Assembly (NCBI RefSeq): GCF_022385335.1
Contig: NZ_CP092431.1
Coordinates: 3,286,001 to 3,350,000, forward strand
Direction: 5' to 3'
DNA length: 64,000 nucleotides
DNA from: Streptomyces deccanensis
Lineage (GTDB): Bacteria; Actinomycetota; Actinomycetes; Streptomycetales; Streptomycetaceae
Shown here: positions 51,250-59,705 of the stretch, in pieces
Position numbering within the stretch: position 1 is the first letter of the stretch
Layout: every line of letters begins with the position of its first letter
Program-made: the position numbers and the translations under genes
Notes under the pieces: model-generated
What the model saw: only the letters and a program-made list of their open reading frames with translations
Databases searched by the model: none
What the model was told of the DNA's origin: nothing

Positions 51250-52467
51250 ATGACCTCGAATGAGCGTGTGGTGGTGATCGGCTCCGGCCTCGCGGGTGTA
51301 CGTCTCGCCCGGCGGCTGGGAGAGCTCGGCATGCCCGCCACGCTGGTGGGCGAGGAGGAGCACACACCGTACAACCGTGTGCTGCTCGCCGAGGTGCTGG
51401 CCGGGCGGTACGCGCCCGAGGTCATCGCGTTGCCCGCCCCGGCCGAGCTGACGCGCGGCCGGGTGGTCCGTATCGACCGCGAGATGCGAGCCGTACATCT
51501 CGCGGACGGTGCGGAGATCCCGTACGACAGGCTGGTCCTCGCGACCGGCTCGAACCCGGTGCTGCCGCCGCTGCGCGGCCTCTGGGACCCGGAGCGGCAC
51601 GAGTTCCCCGACGGGGTGCACGCCTTCCGGACCATGGACGACTGCATGCGGCTGTCGAAGGCCGTACGGCCGGGCGCGCGGGCCGTCGTCATCGGCGGTG
51701 GGCTCCTCGGGGTCTCCGCCGCCCGCGCGCTCGCCCTGCGCGGCGCCCAGGTCGTCCTCGCCCAGCAGGGCGAGCGCTTGATGGAACGTCAACTCGACCC
51801 GTCCGCCTCGAAGTTGGTCCGCCGGCATCTCACCGACCTCGGCGTCGAGGTGCACACCGAGACGCGCGTACGTGCCGTGCGCAGCGTCGGCGGGACCGTG
51901 CGGTCGGTGTCGATGGCCGACGGGTACGCGCTCGACGCGGACCTCGTGGTCATCGCCTGCGGCGTCCACCCCCGGGTGGGTCTCGCCCAGGAGGCGGGGC
52001 TCGCGGTGCACAAGGGCGTCATCGTCGACGAGGAGCTGCGCAGCTCCGACCCCCGCATCCACGCCATCGGCGACTGCGCCCAGTTCGAGGGCACGGTGTA
52101 CGGGCTCGCCACCCCGGCGCTCGAACAGGCCGATGTGCTGGCCGAGTTGCTCGCGGGGAACACCGACTCCCGGTACACCGGCACCCGCGCCCTGACCCGG
52201 CTGACGCTCGCCGGAGCGGACTTCCTCGACCTCGCCGCGTTCGGCGAGCCCGAGCCGCTGCCCGGTGACGACGTCATCCAACTGGCCGACGCCACGCGCG
52301 GCACCTACCGCAAGGTCGTCGTCCGCGACGACCGCCTGGTCGGCGGGGTGCTCGTCGGCGAACTCGGCACCGTGGGCGCGCTCGCCCGCGCCTGGGAGGG
52401 AGCGGAGCCGCTCCCCGCGAACGGCGCTCCCCTGCTCCACCTGCTCACCAACGATGGAGGCTCCTGA
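51250..52467 (+). CDS. NAD(P)/FAD-dependent oxidoreductase of the nir operon
   Basis: A flavoprotein of 405 residues. FAD binding is at VVVIGSGLAGVRLARRL (about 7-23), NAD(P)H binding at AVVIGGGLLGVSAARAL (about 150), and the closing motif is IHAIGDCAQF. It resembles the N-terminal flavin half of NirB and was probably split or duplicated from it. It directly precedes nirB with no gap (TGA then ATG). It is likely to supply electrons for nitrite or nitrate reduction, but which one is not known. Confidence 0.88.
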   Translation: MTSNERVVVIGSGLAGVRLARRLGELGMPATLVGEEEHTPYNRVLLAEVLAGRYAPEVIALPAPAELTRGRVVRIDREMRAVHLADGAEIPYDRLVLATGSNPVLPPLRGLWDPERHEFPDGVHAFRTMDDCMRLSKAVRPGARAVVIGGGLLGVSAARALALRGAQVVLAQQGERLMERQLDPSASKLVRRHLTDLGVEVHTETRVRAVRSVGGTVRSVSMADGYALDADLVVIACGVHPRVGLAQEAGLAVHKGVIVDEELRSSDPRIHAIGDCAQFEGTVYGLATPALEQADVLAELLAGNTDSRYTGTRALTRLTLAGADFLDLAAFGEPEPLPGDDVIQLADATRGTYRKVVVRDDRLVGGVLVGELGTVGALARAWEGAEPLPANGAPLLHLLTNDGGS

Positions 52468-55071
52468 ATGTCCGCCACCCTGGGGGCCACCCCCACGATC
52501 GTGCTCGTCGGCCACGGCATGGTCGGCCAGCGCTTCCTCGAAGCGCTCGCCGAGCGCGGCCTGACCGCCACGCACCGCGTGGTCGTGCTGTGCGAGGAGC
52601 CCCGCCCGGCGTACGACCGCGTGGCACTGACCTCGTACTTCGCGGGCAAGACGCCCGAGGACCTCTCCATGACCGACATGGAGTTCATCGAGACGCACGG
52701 CATCGAGCTGTTCGTCGGCGACCCGGCCGAGACGATCGACCGTGAGGCGAAGAAGGTCACCGCCCGCTCCGGGCAGGTCTTCGAGTACGACATCCTCGTC
52801 CTCGCCACCGGCTCGTTCCCCTTCGTGCCGCCGGTCCCCAACAAGGACGCGGCCGGCTGCTTCGTCTACCGCACGATCGAGGACCTGCTCGCGATCGAGG
52901 AGTACGCGAAGACGGCCGAGGTCGGTGCCGTGGTCGGCGGCGGTCTGCTCGGTCTCGAGGCGGCGGGCGCGCTGAAGGGTCTCGGACTCACCTCCCACAT
53001 CGTGGAGTTCGCTCCCCGGCTGATGCCGGTGCAGGTGGACGACGGCGGTGGCGCCGCGCTGCTGCGCACCATCGAGGACATGGGCCTGTCGGTCCACACC
53101 GGTGTGGGCACGCAGGAGATCGTCGTCGGCGAGGACGGCGCGGTCACCGGCATGAAGCTCTCCGACGGCTCCGAACTCGCCACCGACATGGTGGTGTTCT
53201 CCGCCGGTGTCCGCCCCCGCGACCAGCTCGCCCGCGACTGCGGTCTGACGGTCGGCGAGCGCGGCGGCATCAGCGTCGACGAGCAGTGCCGGACCGTCAA
53301 CGACCCGCACGTCTTCGCGATCGGCGAGTGCGCGCTGGCCTCCGACGGCCGGGTCTACGGTCTGGTGGCCCCCGGTTACGAGCAGGCCGAGACGGCCGCC
53401 GCGACGATCGCCGCCGACGAGGCCGCCTTCACCGGCGCCGACATGTCCACCAAGCTGAAGCTGCTCGGCGTCGACGTCGCCTCCTTCGGTGACGCGCACG
53501 GCGCGACCGCCGACTGCCTGGACGTCGTGTACTCCGACTCCCGCTCCGGCATCTACAAGAAGCTGGTCATCGGCCGCGACGGCGAACTGCTCGGCGGCAT
53601 CCTGGTCGGCGACGCGGACGCGTACGGCACGCTGAAGGCCTTCACCGGGTCCGTCCCGCCGGTCTCCCCCGAGTCGCTGGTGCTCCCGGCGGGCTCCGGC
53701 GGCGGCGCCCAGCTCGGTCCGACGGCGCTGCCCGACGACGCGATCATCTGCTCCTGCCACAACGTGTCCAAGGGCGCGATCCGCGGCGCGGTCACCGACC
53801 ACCAGTGCACCACGGTGCCCGAGGTCAAGAAGTGCACCAAGGCCGGCACGGGCTGCGGCAGCTGTGTGAAGGTGCTGGGCCAGCTGGTCACCGCCGAGCT
53901 GGAGGCGTCCGGCGTCGAGGTCGACAAGGGCCTGTGCGGCTGCTTCTCGCAGACCCGCGAGGAGCTGTACGAGATCGTCCTCGCCCTGCGCATCAACACG
54001 TACCAGGGCCTGCTGGACCGGTACGGCCGCGACGAGGCCAAGGGCGGCGACGGCTGCGAGATCTGCAAGCCGGCGGTCGGCTCGATCATCGCCTCCCTCG
54101 CCCCGACCATCGGCGCCAGCGGCTACGTCCTGGAGGGCGAGCAGGCGGCCCTGCAGGACAGCAACGACCACTTCCTCGCCAACCTGCAGAAGAACGGCTC
54201 GTACTCGGTCGTCCCGCGCATCCCCGGCGGTGAGATCACCCCCGAGGGCCTCATCGTGATCGGCGAGATCGCCCGCGACTTCGGTCTCTACACGAAGATC
54301 ACGGGTGGCCAGCGGATCGACATGTTCGGTGCCCGGGTCGAGCAACTGCCCGTCATCTGGACCCGGTTGGTGGACGCCGGCTTCGAGTCGGGCCACGCCT
54401 ACGGCAAGTCGCTGCGTACGGTGAAGTCCTGCGTCGGCCAGACCTGGTGCCGCTACGGCGTCCAGGACTCGGTCCGCATGGCGATCGACCTGGAGCTGCG
54501 CTACCGGGGCCTGCGTTCCCCGCACAAGCTGAAGTCGGCGGTCTCCGGCTGCGCCCGCGAGTGCGCCGAGGCCCAGTCGAAGGACTTCGGCGTCATCGCC
54601 ACCTCCAACGGCTGGAACCTCTACGTCGGCGGCAACGGCGGCGCCACCCCGCGCCACGCGGACCTGCTGGCCCAGGACCTCGACGACGCCCAGCTCATCA
54701 AGCTGATCGACCGGTTCCTGATGTTCTACATCCGCACCGCCGACCGCCTGGAGCGCACCTCGACGTGGCTGGAGCGGATCCCCGGCGGCCTGGACCACGT
54801 CCGGGACGTGGTCGTGGAGGACTCCCTCGGCATCTGCGAGGAGCTGGAGTCCCTGATGGCGGACCACGTCTCGCACTACGCCGACGAGTGGGCCTCCACC
54901 ATCAACGACCCCGAGAAGCTCGCCCGGTTCGTGTCCTTCGTCAACGCCCCCGACACCCCGGACCCGGTCGTCGGCTTCGTCCCCGAGCGCGACCAGATCA
55001 AGCCCGACCTGCCCCTGCTGTCCATCGGCCTGCGGCCCGCCGATGTCCTGGAAGGAAGCGCCCAGCGATGA
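52468..55071 (+). CDS. nirB: Assimilatory nitrite reductase, large subunit
   Basis: An enzyme of 867 residues that reduces nitrite to ammonium with NAD(P)H. In order: FAD/NAD(P) domains (1-320) with VVGGGLLGLEAAGAL and FAIGECALASDG; a BFD-like 2Fe-2S domain with CSCHNVSKG and CTKAGTGCGSC (about 428-465) and CGCF; a ferredoxin-like repeat; and the siroheme/4Fe-4S domain with ligands in SCVGQTWCRYGVQD and SGCARECAEAQSKDFG (about 650-705). All four siroheme-cluster cysteines are visible. Its stop overlaps the nirD start (ATGA). The siroheme would come from the chelatase at 34.8 kb. Confidence 0.96.
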   Translation: MSATLGATPTIVLVGHGMVGQRFLEALAERGLTATHRVVVLCEEPRPAYDRVALTSYFAGKTPEDLSMTDMEFIETHGIELFVGDPAETIDREAKKVTARSGQVFEYDILVLATGSFPFVPPVPNKDAAGCFVYRTIEDLLAIEEYAKTAEVGAVVGGGLLGLEAAGALKGLGLTSHIVEFAPRLMPVQVDDGGGAALLRTIEDMGLSVHTGVGTQEIVVGEDGAVTGMKLSDGSELATDMVVFSAGVRPRDQLARDCGLTVGERGGISVDEQCRTVNDPHVFAIGECALASDGRVYGLVAPGYEQAETAAATIAADEAAFTGADMSTKLKLLGVDVASFGDAHGATADCLDVVYSDSRSGIYKKLVIGRDGELLGGILVGDADAYGTLKAFTGSVPPVSPESLVLPAGSGGGAQLGPTALPDDAIICSCHNVSKGAIRGAVTDHQCTTVPEVKKCTKAGTGCGSCVKVLGQLVTAELEASGVEVDKGLCGCFSQTREELYEIVLALRINTYQGLLDRYGRDEAKGGDGCEICKPAVGSIIASLAPTIGASGYVLEGEQAALQDSNDHFLANLQKNGSYSVVPRIPGGEITPEGLIVIGEIARDFGLYTKITGGQRIDMFGARVEQLPVIWTRLVDAGFESGHAYGKSLRTVKSCVGQTWCRYGVQDSVRMAIDLELRYRGLRSPHKLKSAVSGCARECAEAQSKDFGVIATSNGWNLYVGGNGGATPRHADLLAQDLDDAQLIKLIDRFLMFYIRTADRLERTSTWLERIPGGLDHVRDVVVEDSLGICEELESLMADHVSHYADEWASTINDPEKLARFVSFVNAPDTPDPVVGFVPERDQIKPDLPLLSIGLRPADVLEGSAQR

Positions 55072-55418
55072 CCCTCGCCCCCGAGAAGATCGACGTCAAG
55101 GTCCAACTGCGGCTGGCGGACGGCTGGTTCACGGTCTGCGACCTCGCCCTGCTGATCCCGGGCCGGGGTGTTGCGGCCCTGCTCCCCGACGGCAACCAGG
55201 CCGCGCTCTTCATGGACCGCGCGGGCAAGCTGTACGCCATCGACAACCGCGACCCCTTCGGCGGCGCCGCCGTCCTCTCCCGGGGCCTCACCGGCAGCCA
55301 CCAGGGCCGCCCCTTCGTCGCCTCCCCGCTCCTGAAGCAGCGCTTCGACCTGGAGACCGGGCAGTGCCTGGACGACGAGACGGTCCGGATCACGGCGTAC
55401 GAGGTACGGGCCGCGTAG
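55068..55418 (+). CDS. nirD: Nitrite reductase, small subunit
   Basis: A Rieske-like small subunit of 116 residues that pairs with NirB. It has the NirD family sequence FTVCDLALLIPGRGVAALLPDGNQAALF and DNRDPFGGAAVLSRGLTG, SPLLKQRFDLETGQCLDD. The Rieske Cys/His ligands are missing, as usual in NirD, so no cluster is expected. It is encoded with a 4-nt overlap after nirB, and a long hairpin terminator follows. Confidence 0.93.
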   Translation: MTLAPEKIDVKVQLRLADGWFTVCDLALLIPGRGVAALLPDGNQAALFMDRAGKLYAIDNRDPFGGAAVLSRGLTGSHQGRPFVASPLLKQRFDLETGQCLDDETVRITAYEVRAA

Positions 55419-55448
55419 CCCGTCGCCGCTCACCCGTCAGTCGCGCGT

Positions 55449-55490
55449 GGCGCGCGGACGACCGTACGAGGGTACGGACGTCCGCGCGCC
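55449..55490. terminator. Long hairpin after nirD
   Basis: GGCGCGCGGACG pairs perfectly with CGTCCGCGCGCC (12 bp), and CCGTAC/GTACGG continues the stem past one A-A mismatch to a GAGG loop. It lies between nirD and the convergent SDR gene. It has no T-run, which is usual for Streptomyces terminators. Confidence 0.75.
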
Positions 55491-55543
55491 GCGCGCGTTC
55501 TGGTGCCTCGTCTCGTGCCTCGTCTGGTGCCTCGGCCGTGGCG

Positions 55544-56476
55544 TCAGGCCTTCAGTGCGTCGTACGTGACGCCGGTGAGGTGCTCCGAGGCGGTCCAGAG
55601 GCGTTCGCTCGCGCGGTCGTCGCGGCTCCAGGGGGCCCGGAGGGAGGGTGCGGGGCTGCCGCGCCACATCGCGAAGGACGGGCCGGTGAAGGAGTCGGGG
55701 CGTACGTCGGGGGCGGTCGCCGCGTAGAGGGTGGGCAGGGCGCCGCCCTCGGCGGACTGGGCGAAGAAGCGGTTGCCGACTCGCATGAAGCGTTCGACGC
55801 CCTTGCGGCCCTCGGCGCTGGGGCCGGCCGTCTGGAGGTTGGTCGACGCGTAGCCGGGGTGCGCGGCCGCGGCGACGACGTCCGAGCCGTTCGCCGCGAG
55901 CCGCCGGGCCAGTTCATGGGTGAACAGCAGGTTGGCGGTCTTGGAGCGGCCGTAGGCGAGCCAACGCCCGTATCCGCGCTCGCTGTTGAGGTCACCGATG
56001 TCGATGTTCGCCCGCAGGTGCATCAGGCTGGAGACGGTCACGACGCGGGCGCCGGGGGTGGCGAGGAGGGCCGGCAGGAGCAGACCGGTGAGGGCGAAGT
56101 GCCCGAGGTGGTTGGTCCCGAACTGCGTCTCGAAGCCGTCGGCCGTACGGCTCCGGGCCACGGCCATCACACCCGCGTTGTTGACGAGCAGGTCCAGCCG
56201 GTCGCTCGTCTGCGCGTAGGCGTCCGCGAACTCCCGCACGGAGCGCAGGTCGCCGAGGTCGAGGCGCATCAACTCGACGCTTCCGTCCGGGACTTCGGAA
56301 CTCATCCGCTCCAACGCGGCGGCGCCGCGCTCCGCGCTCCGGCAGGCGAGGACGACATGCGCGCCACGGCTGGCCAGCGCTCTGGCGGCCGCGTATCCGA
56401 TACCGCTGTTGGCACCGGTGACGACGGCGGAGCGGCCGTGCTGATCGGGGATGTCACGCACGTTCCAGCCGGTCAT
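55544..56476 (-). CDS. Short-chain dehydrogenase/reductase
   Basis: An oxidoreductase of 310 residues, related to retinol dehydrogenase-type SDRs. The cofactor site is AVVTGANSGIGYAAARAL (TGxxxGIG). The NNAG motif is in LLVNNAGVM. The catalytic Ser is in VVTVSSLMH and Y-x3-K is in YGRSKTAN. CRS in the loop after beta-2 points to NADP. The substrate cannot be inferred. It is a single gene, convergent with nirD. Confidence 0.9.
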   Translation of the reverse strand: MTGWNVRDIPDQHGRSAVVTGANSGIGYAAARALASRGAHVVLACRSAERGAAALERMSSEVPDGSVELMRLDLGDLRSVREFADAYAQTSDRLDLLVNNAGVMAVARSRTADGFETQFGTNHLGHFALTGLLLPALLATPGARVVTVSSLMHLRANIDIGDLNSERGYGRWLAYGRSKTANLLFTHELARRLAANGSDVVAAAAHPGYASTNLQTAGPSAEGRKGVERFMRVGNRFFAQSAEGGALPTLYAATAPDVRPDSFTGPSFAMWRGSPAPSLRAPWSRDDRASERLWTASEHLTGVTYDALKA

Positions 56477-56578
56477 GACCGCCGCCGCCTTCCCGAGGGG
56501 TTCCTGGGGTGTGCTCCAGCGTAGACCGGGTGGGGGGGTTGCGGGAGGTGGGGCGACTGCGGGTCGGTGGGGGCTGGT

Positions 56579-56673
56579 CGCGCAGTTCCCCGCGCCCCTG
56601 AAAAGCCGGGGCTGCGCCCCGTGCTTTTCAGGCCCGCAGGGCCTGGTCTTTTGGGGGCGCGGGGAACTGCGCG
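56579..56673. repeat. Dispersed intergenic element (complete copy, nested inverted repeats)
   Basis: The outer arms GCGCAGTTCCCCGCGCCCC (from about 56579) and GGGGCGCGGGGAACTGCGC (ending about 56672) are reverse complements. The inner arms CCTGAAAAGC (56597) and GCTTTTCAGG (ending 56632) form a second hairpin around GGGGCTGCGCCCC. It lies between the SulP and SDR genes on the minus strand. Confidence 0.8.
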
Positions 56674-56714
56674 ATCAGCCCCCACCGGACCCGCACCCGC
56701 CCAAGAGCCCCCAG

Positions 56715-58715
56715 TCACTCCCCCCAGTCGCGCCCCCGGCGCAACAACGGCGGCCGGGCCTCCGGTGCCCCCGGCATCGGGCGAGTGTCCAGGTAGAACC
56801 ACTCGGCGTCGGGCCCCGGCCCGCCCCCGCCCGGCATCGGCCCCGTACCCCCCACCGCCGCCGTACCGACCGTCGCGTAGTCCCACACCTCCGTCGACAC
56901 CGGCCCCGGCGCCTCCGTGAACGCCGGCTCCTCCTCCGCGCCCCCCGGCTCCGCCGCCGCCGGCACCTTCGTGAGGTCCGGCATCAGCAGCTCCACCCGC
57001 AGCCCGGCCCCCCGCTGCTGCGCCACGAACTCCTCGATCTGGCTGCGGCACGCATGGTCGAGGTGGGTCACCCCGAGCAGGTCCAGCCGGATGCGCGGCT
57101 TGCCGGACGCGGCCGCTCCCTCCAGCGCGTCGATCAGCTTCGGCAGCCGCAGGAACGTCGCGTTGCCCGCCATGACGACCTTCGCCGTGTCGTCCTCGAT
57201 GTGCTGCCGGATGACCGTCTGCGACATCCGCAGCGCGGCCAGCACCACACCCGCCGCCAGCCCGAACAGCACCCCTTCGAGCAGCGCGGTCGCCGTGATG
57301 ACCAGCGTCGTCAGCGTCATGACCGCGAACTCGCCCCGGTCCTGCCGCCACATCTTCGGGAACTGCTCCGGCGCGAACAGCTTCCACCCGCTGTGCACGA
57401 GGACACCCGCGAGCACCGAGATCGGGATCAGCGCCAGCACCTGCGGCAGCAGCAGCGCGAAGGCGAGCAGCCACAGGCCGTGCAGCGTACGGGAGAGGCG
57501 GGTCTTGGCACCGGCCTGCACGTTCGCCGAGCTGCGCGCGACGACCGCCGTGATGGGCAGCGCGCCGAGGACGCCGGCGACGGTGTTGCCCGCGCCCTGG
57601 GCGATGAGCTCGGTGTTGTAGCGGGTGCGCGGACCGTTGTGCATCCGGTCCACGGCGGCGGCGGTGAACAGGCTCTCCGCCGACGCGATCACGGTGAAGG
57701 TGAGGATCGCCGTGATGATCCCGACGTCGGCGAGCCCGGCCAGCTGGTCCGGCCCGGGTACGTCCACGGACGCCAGCAGATTGCCGACCTGGAGCGTCTT
57801 CACCTCGACGCCGGGCAGCGAGGCGACCGCGATGCCGATCCCGACGGCCACGAGCGCGGCCGGGATCTTCTTGGCCGGCCCCGGCACCTGCTTCCACACG
57901 AAGCTCAGCACGATCGTGACGATCCCGAGCCCGGCCGCGATCAGCGCCTGCGGGTTCGTCACGGTGTCGGCGATCAGTCCGGGGACGCCCGCCATGTTCT
58001 CCAGGGGGGTGCCCGGCGCCTTCGCGTCGGACATCGGATACAGCTGGCTGAACATCAGCGGCAGCCCGATGCCGGCGAGCATGCCCTGCACGACGGCGAT
58101 GGAGATCGCCTGGAACATCCGGCCCAGCTTCACCAGGCCCAGCACGATCTGGAGGATGCCGGAGAAGAGGACGATCACGCCGAGCATCGCGACGCCGAAC
58201 TCCATGACCGTCTCCGCGACGAGCGCCGCGAGCCCGGCCGCCGGGCCACTGACCTGGAGGGTGCTGCCCCGCACGGCGCCGACCACCAGACCGCCGATCA
58301 CCCCGGAGATGATGCCCAGCTCGGCCGGCACACCGGAGGCGACGGCCACACCGATGCAGAGCGGCAGCGCGACCAGGAAGACGACGAGGGAGGCGGTGAT
58401 CTCGGTGGCGAAGTCGACGCGCCCGGCGGAGGCTCCGGGGCGGGGGCCCTTGGCATCGGAGGCGGCCTCTGGGGGTCCATCGGGGGTGCCATCGGGGGTG
58501 CCATCGGGGGGCGGACGATCCCAGCCCAGGGACTCGGTGACGGCCCACTCCGGGGGATCGGCGTCGCCCTGGGCGGGGTTCGGGGGGAAGCCCGGCGCGT
58601 AAGGGGGCGGGCCGGGGATGTGCCCGGGTAATCCTGGCCCGCCGCTCTGGCCGTTCCCTCGGGAGCGGTGGGCGCCGCCGCCCGCCGCGTGCCGGCGGCC
58701 GTGCGCGCCGCTCAT
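56715..58715 (-). CDS. SulP-family anion (bicarbonate) transporter with STAS domain
   Basis: A protein of 666 residues. The first 95 are Pro/Gly/Ala-rich and cytoplasmic. About twelve membrane segments follow, starting at FATEITASLVVFLVALPLCIGVAVASG; the SulP core motif is in ALPITAVVARSSANVQAGAKTRLSRT. The STAS domain is at about 510-600 (RIRLDLLGVTHLDHACRSQIEEF). A Pro/Gly tail ends the protein. It is co-translated with the carbonic anhydrase upstream (ATGA overlap), so bicarbonate is a more likely substrate than sulfate. Carbonic anhydrase-linked SulP proteins are known, such as BicA-like forms. Confidence 0.87.
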   Translation of the reverse strand: MSGAHGRRHAAGGGAHRSRGNGQSGGPGLPGHIPGPPPYAPGFPPNPAQGDADPPEWAVTESLGWDRPPPDGTPDGTPDGPPEAASDAKGPRPGASAGRVDFATEITASLVVFLVALPLCIGVAVASGVPAELGIISGVIGGLVVGAVRGSTLQVSGPAAGLAALVAETVMEFGVAMLGVIVLFSGILQIVLGLVKLGRMFQAISIAVVQGMLAGIGLPLMFSQLYPMSDAKAPGTPLENMAGVPGLIADTVTNPQALIAAGLGIVTIVLSFVWKQVPGPAKKIPAALVAVGIGIAVASLPGVEVKTLQVGNLLASVDVPGPDQLAGLADVGIITAILTFTVIASAESLFTAAAVDRMHNGPRTRYNTELIAQGAGNTVAGVLGALPITAVVARSSANVQAGAKTRLSRTLHGLWLLAFALLLPQVLALIPISVLAGVLVHSGWKLFAPEQFPKMWRQDRGEFAVMTLTTLVITATALLEGVLFGLAAGVVLAALRMSQTVIRQHIEDDTAKVVMAGNATFLRLPKLIDALEGAAASGKPRIRLDLLGVTHLDHACRSQIEEFVAQQRGAGLRVELLMPDLTKVPAAAEPGGAEEEPAFTEAPGPVSTEVWDYATVGTAAVGGTGPMPGGGGPGPDAEWFYLDTRPMPGAPEARPPLLRRGRDWGE

Positions 58716-59431
58716 GAGCCGTGCACCTGGAAGGCGCCGTCCGCGTCCAGCTCGTGGACCTTGCCGGTGTCGATCTCGTAGTACCAGCCGTGCAACCGGA
58801 GCCGTCCGGCGTCGAGTTGCTGCCGGGCGACCGGGTACTCCCGCAGGACGGCGAGCTGGTTGCGGATGTTGAGCTGGACGACCTCGCGCAGCCCGGGATC
58901 CTCGGACGAGGCGCTGGCCCTGCCGGAGCCGCCGCTTCCGGAGTCGCCGCTACCGGTGTCACCGCTCCCGGAGCCGCCGCTTCCGGTGTCGCCCCCGGCG
59001 GTGCCGTTCTCGCCCGTTCCGGCCCCCAGGACCGGTTCGAGCGCGGGCCTGGCGTAGTCGAGCCACGCGTCCACCCTGGGCAGGCCGGACAGATCGGCGC
59101 CGTACTTCAACGCGCCCATCGCACCGCAGTGGGAATGACCACACACCACGATGTCCTGAACGCCGAGCACCTCCAGCGCGTACTCGATGGTGGCGGCCTC
59201 GCCGGAGGCGGCCCCGTACGCGTCGTGCGGCGGCACGATGTTGCCCGCATTTCGCAGCTCGAATATCTCGCCGGGCCGCGCCCCGGTGATCAGGGCGGGA
59301 ATCACCCGCGAGTCCGAGCAGGTAATGAACAGCGCCTCGGGGAATTGCCCGACGGCGAGTTTCCGATATTCGTCGCTCTCGAAGTCCACCCGCCGCTTGA
59401 ACGACCGTGCGCGATCCAGCAACGCCTTCAT
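58712..59431 (-). CDS. Beta-class carbonic anhydrase with a Gly/Ser insert
   Basis: An enzyme of 239 residues that interconverts CO2 and bicarbonate. The zinc ligands are Cys38, His99 and Cys102 (ITCSDSRV and CGHSHCGAM), with the Asp40-Arg42 dyad, so the active site is complete. Residues about 137-180 are a Gly/Ser/Asp-rich repeat insert (DTGSGGSGSG-like) that normal beta-carbonic anhydrases lack. Of the two adjacent ATGs, 59431 has the better spacing to GGGAGG. It is the first gene of the operon with SulP. Confidence 0.92.
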   Translation of the reverse strand: MKALLDRARSFKRRVDFESDEYRKLAVGQFPEALFITCSDSRVIPALITGARPGEIFELRNAGNIVPPHDAYGAASGEAATIEYALEVLGVQDIVVCGHSHCGAMGALKYGADLSGLPRVDAWLDYARPALEPVLGAGTGENGTAGGDTGSGGSGSGDTGSGDSGSGGSGRASASSEDPGLREVVQLNIRNQLAVLREYPVARQQLDAGRLRLHGWYYEIDTGKVHELDADGAFQVHGS

Positions 59432-59705
59432 CATGCCTCCCTGCAACGACTCTGACCAGCCCTTACGACCGTAGAGGGGCGATGAACAGAGGAAGGTTAA
59501 GAGAACACTAAAGCGCGACCAGATTCTCCACATCTTTCGGCTAGCAACCCCTTCACCGCAGGTCGGGCGACCGAATACAAGCGGTTTCTGAGGGTCATTT
59601 CACAATGCTCCGGATTCCCTGCGCACAGCTGTTCGTTCTCTTGTAGCGTGGCGCCCCACAGCACGGCTCTCGTGTTGTCCCGACTTTCTGGAGAGACAGG
59701 CGGCC

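Noticed and set aside
51013..54876. Antisense frame of 1287 codons across the nir genes
   Set aside because: Its product is Val/Gly/Asp/Arg-rich and unlike any family. It is the mirror of nirA-like/nirB codon bias in high-G+C DNA, while the plus strand encodes complete NirB motifs.
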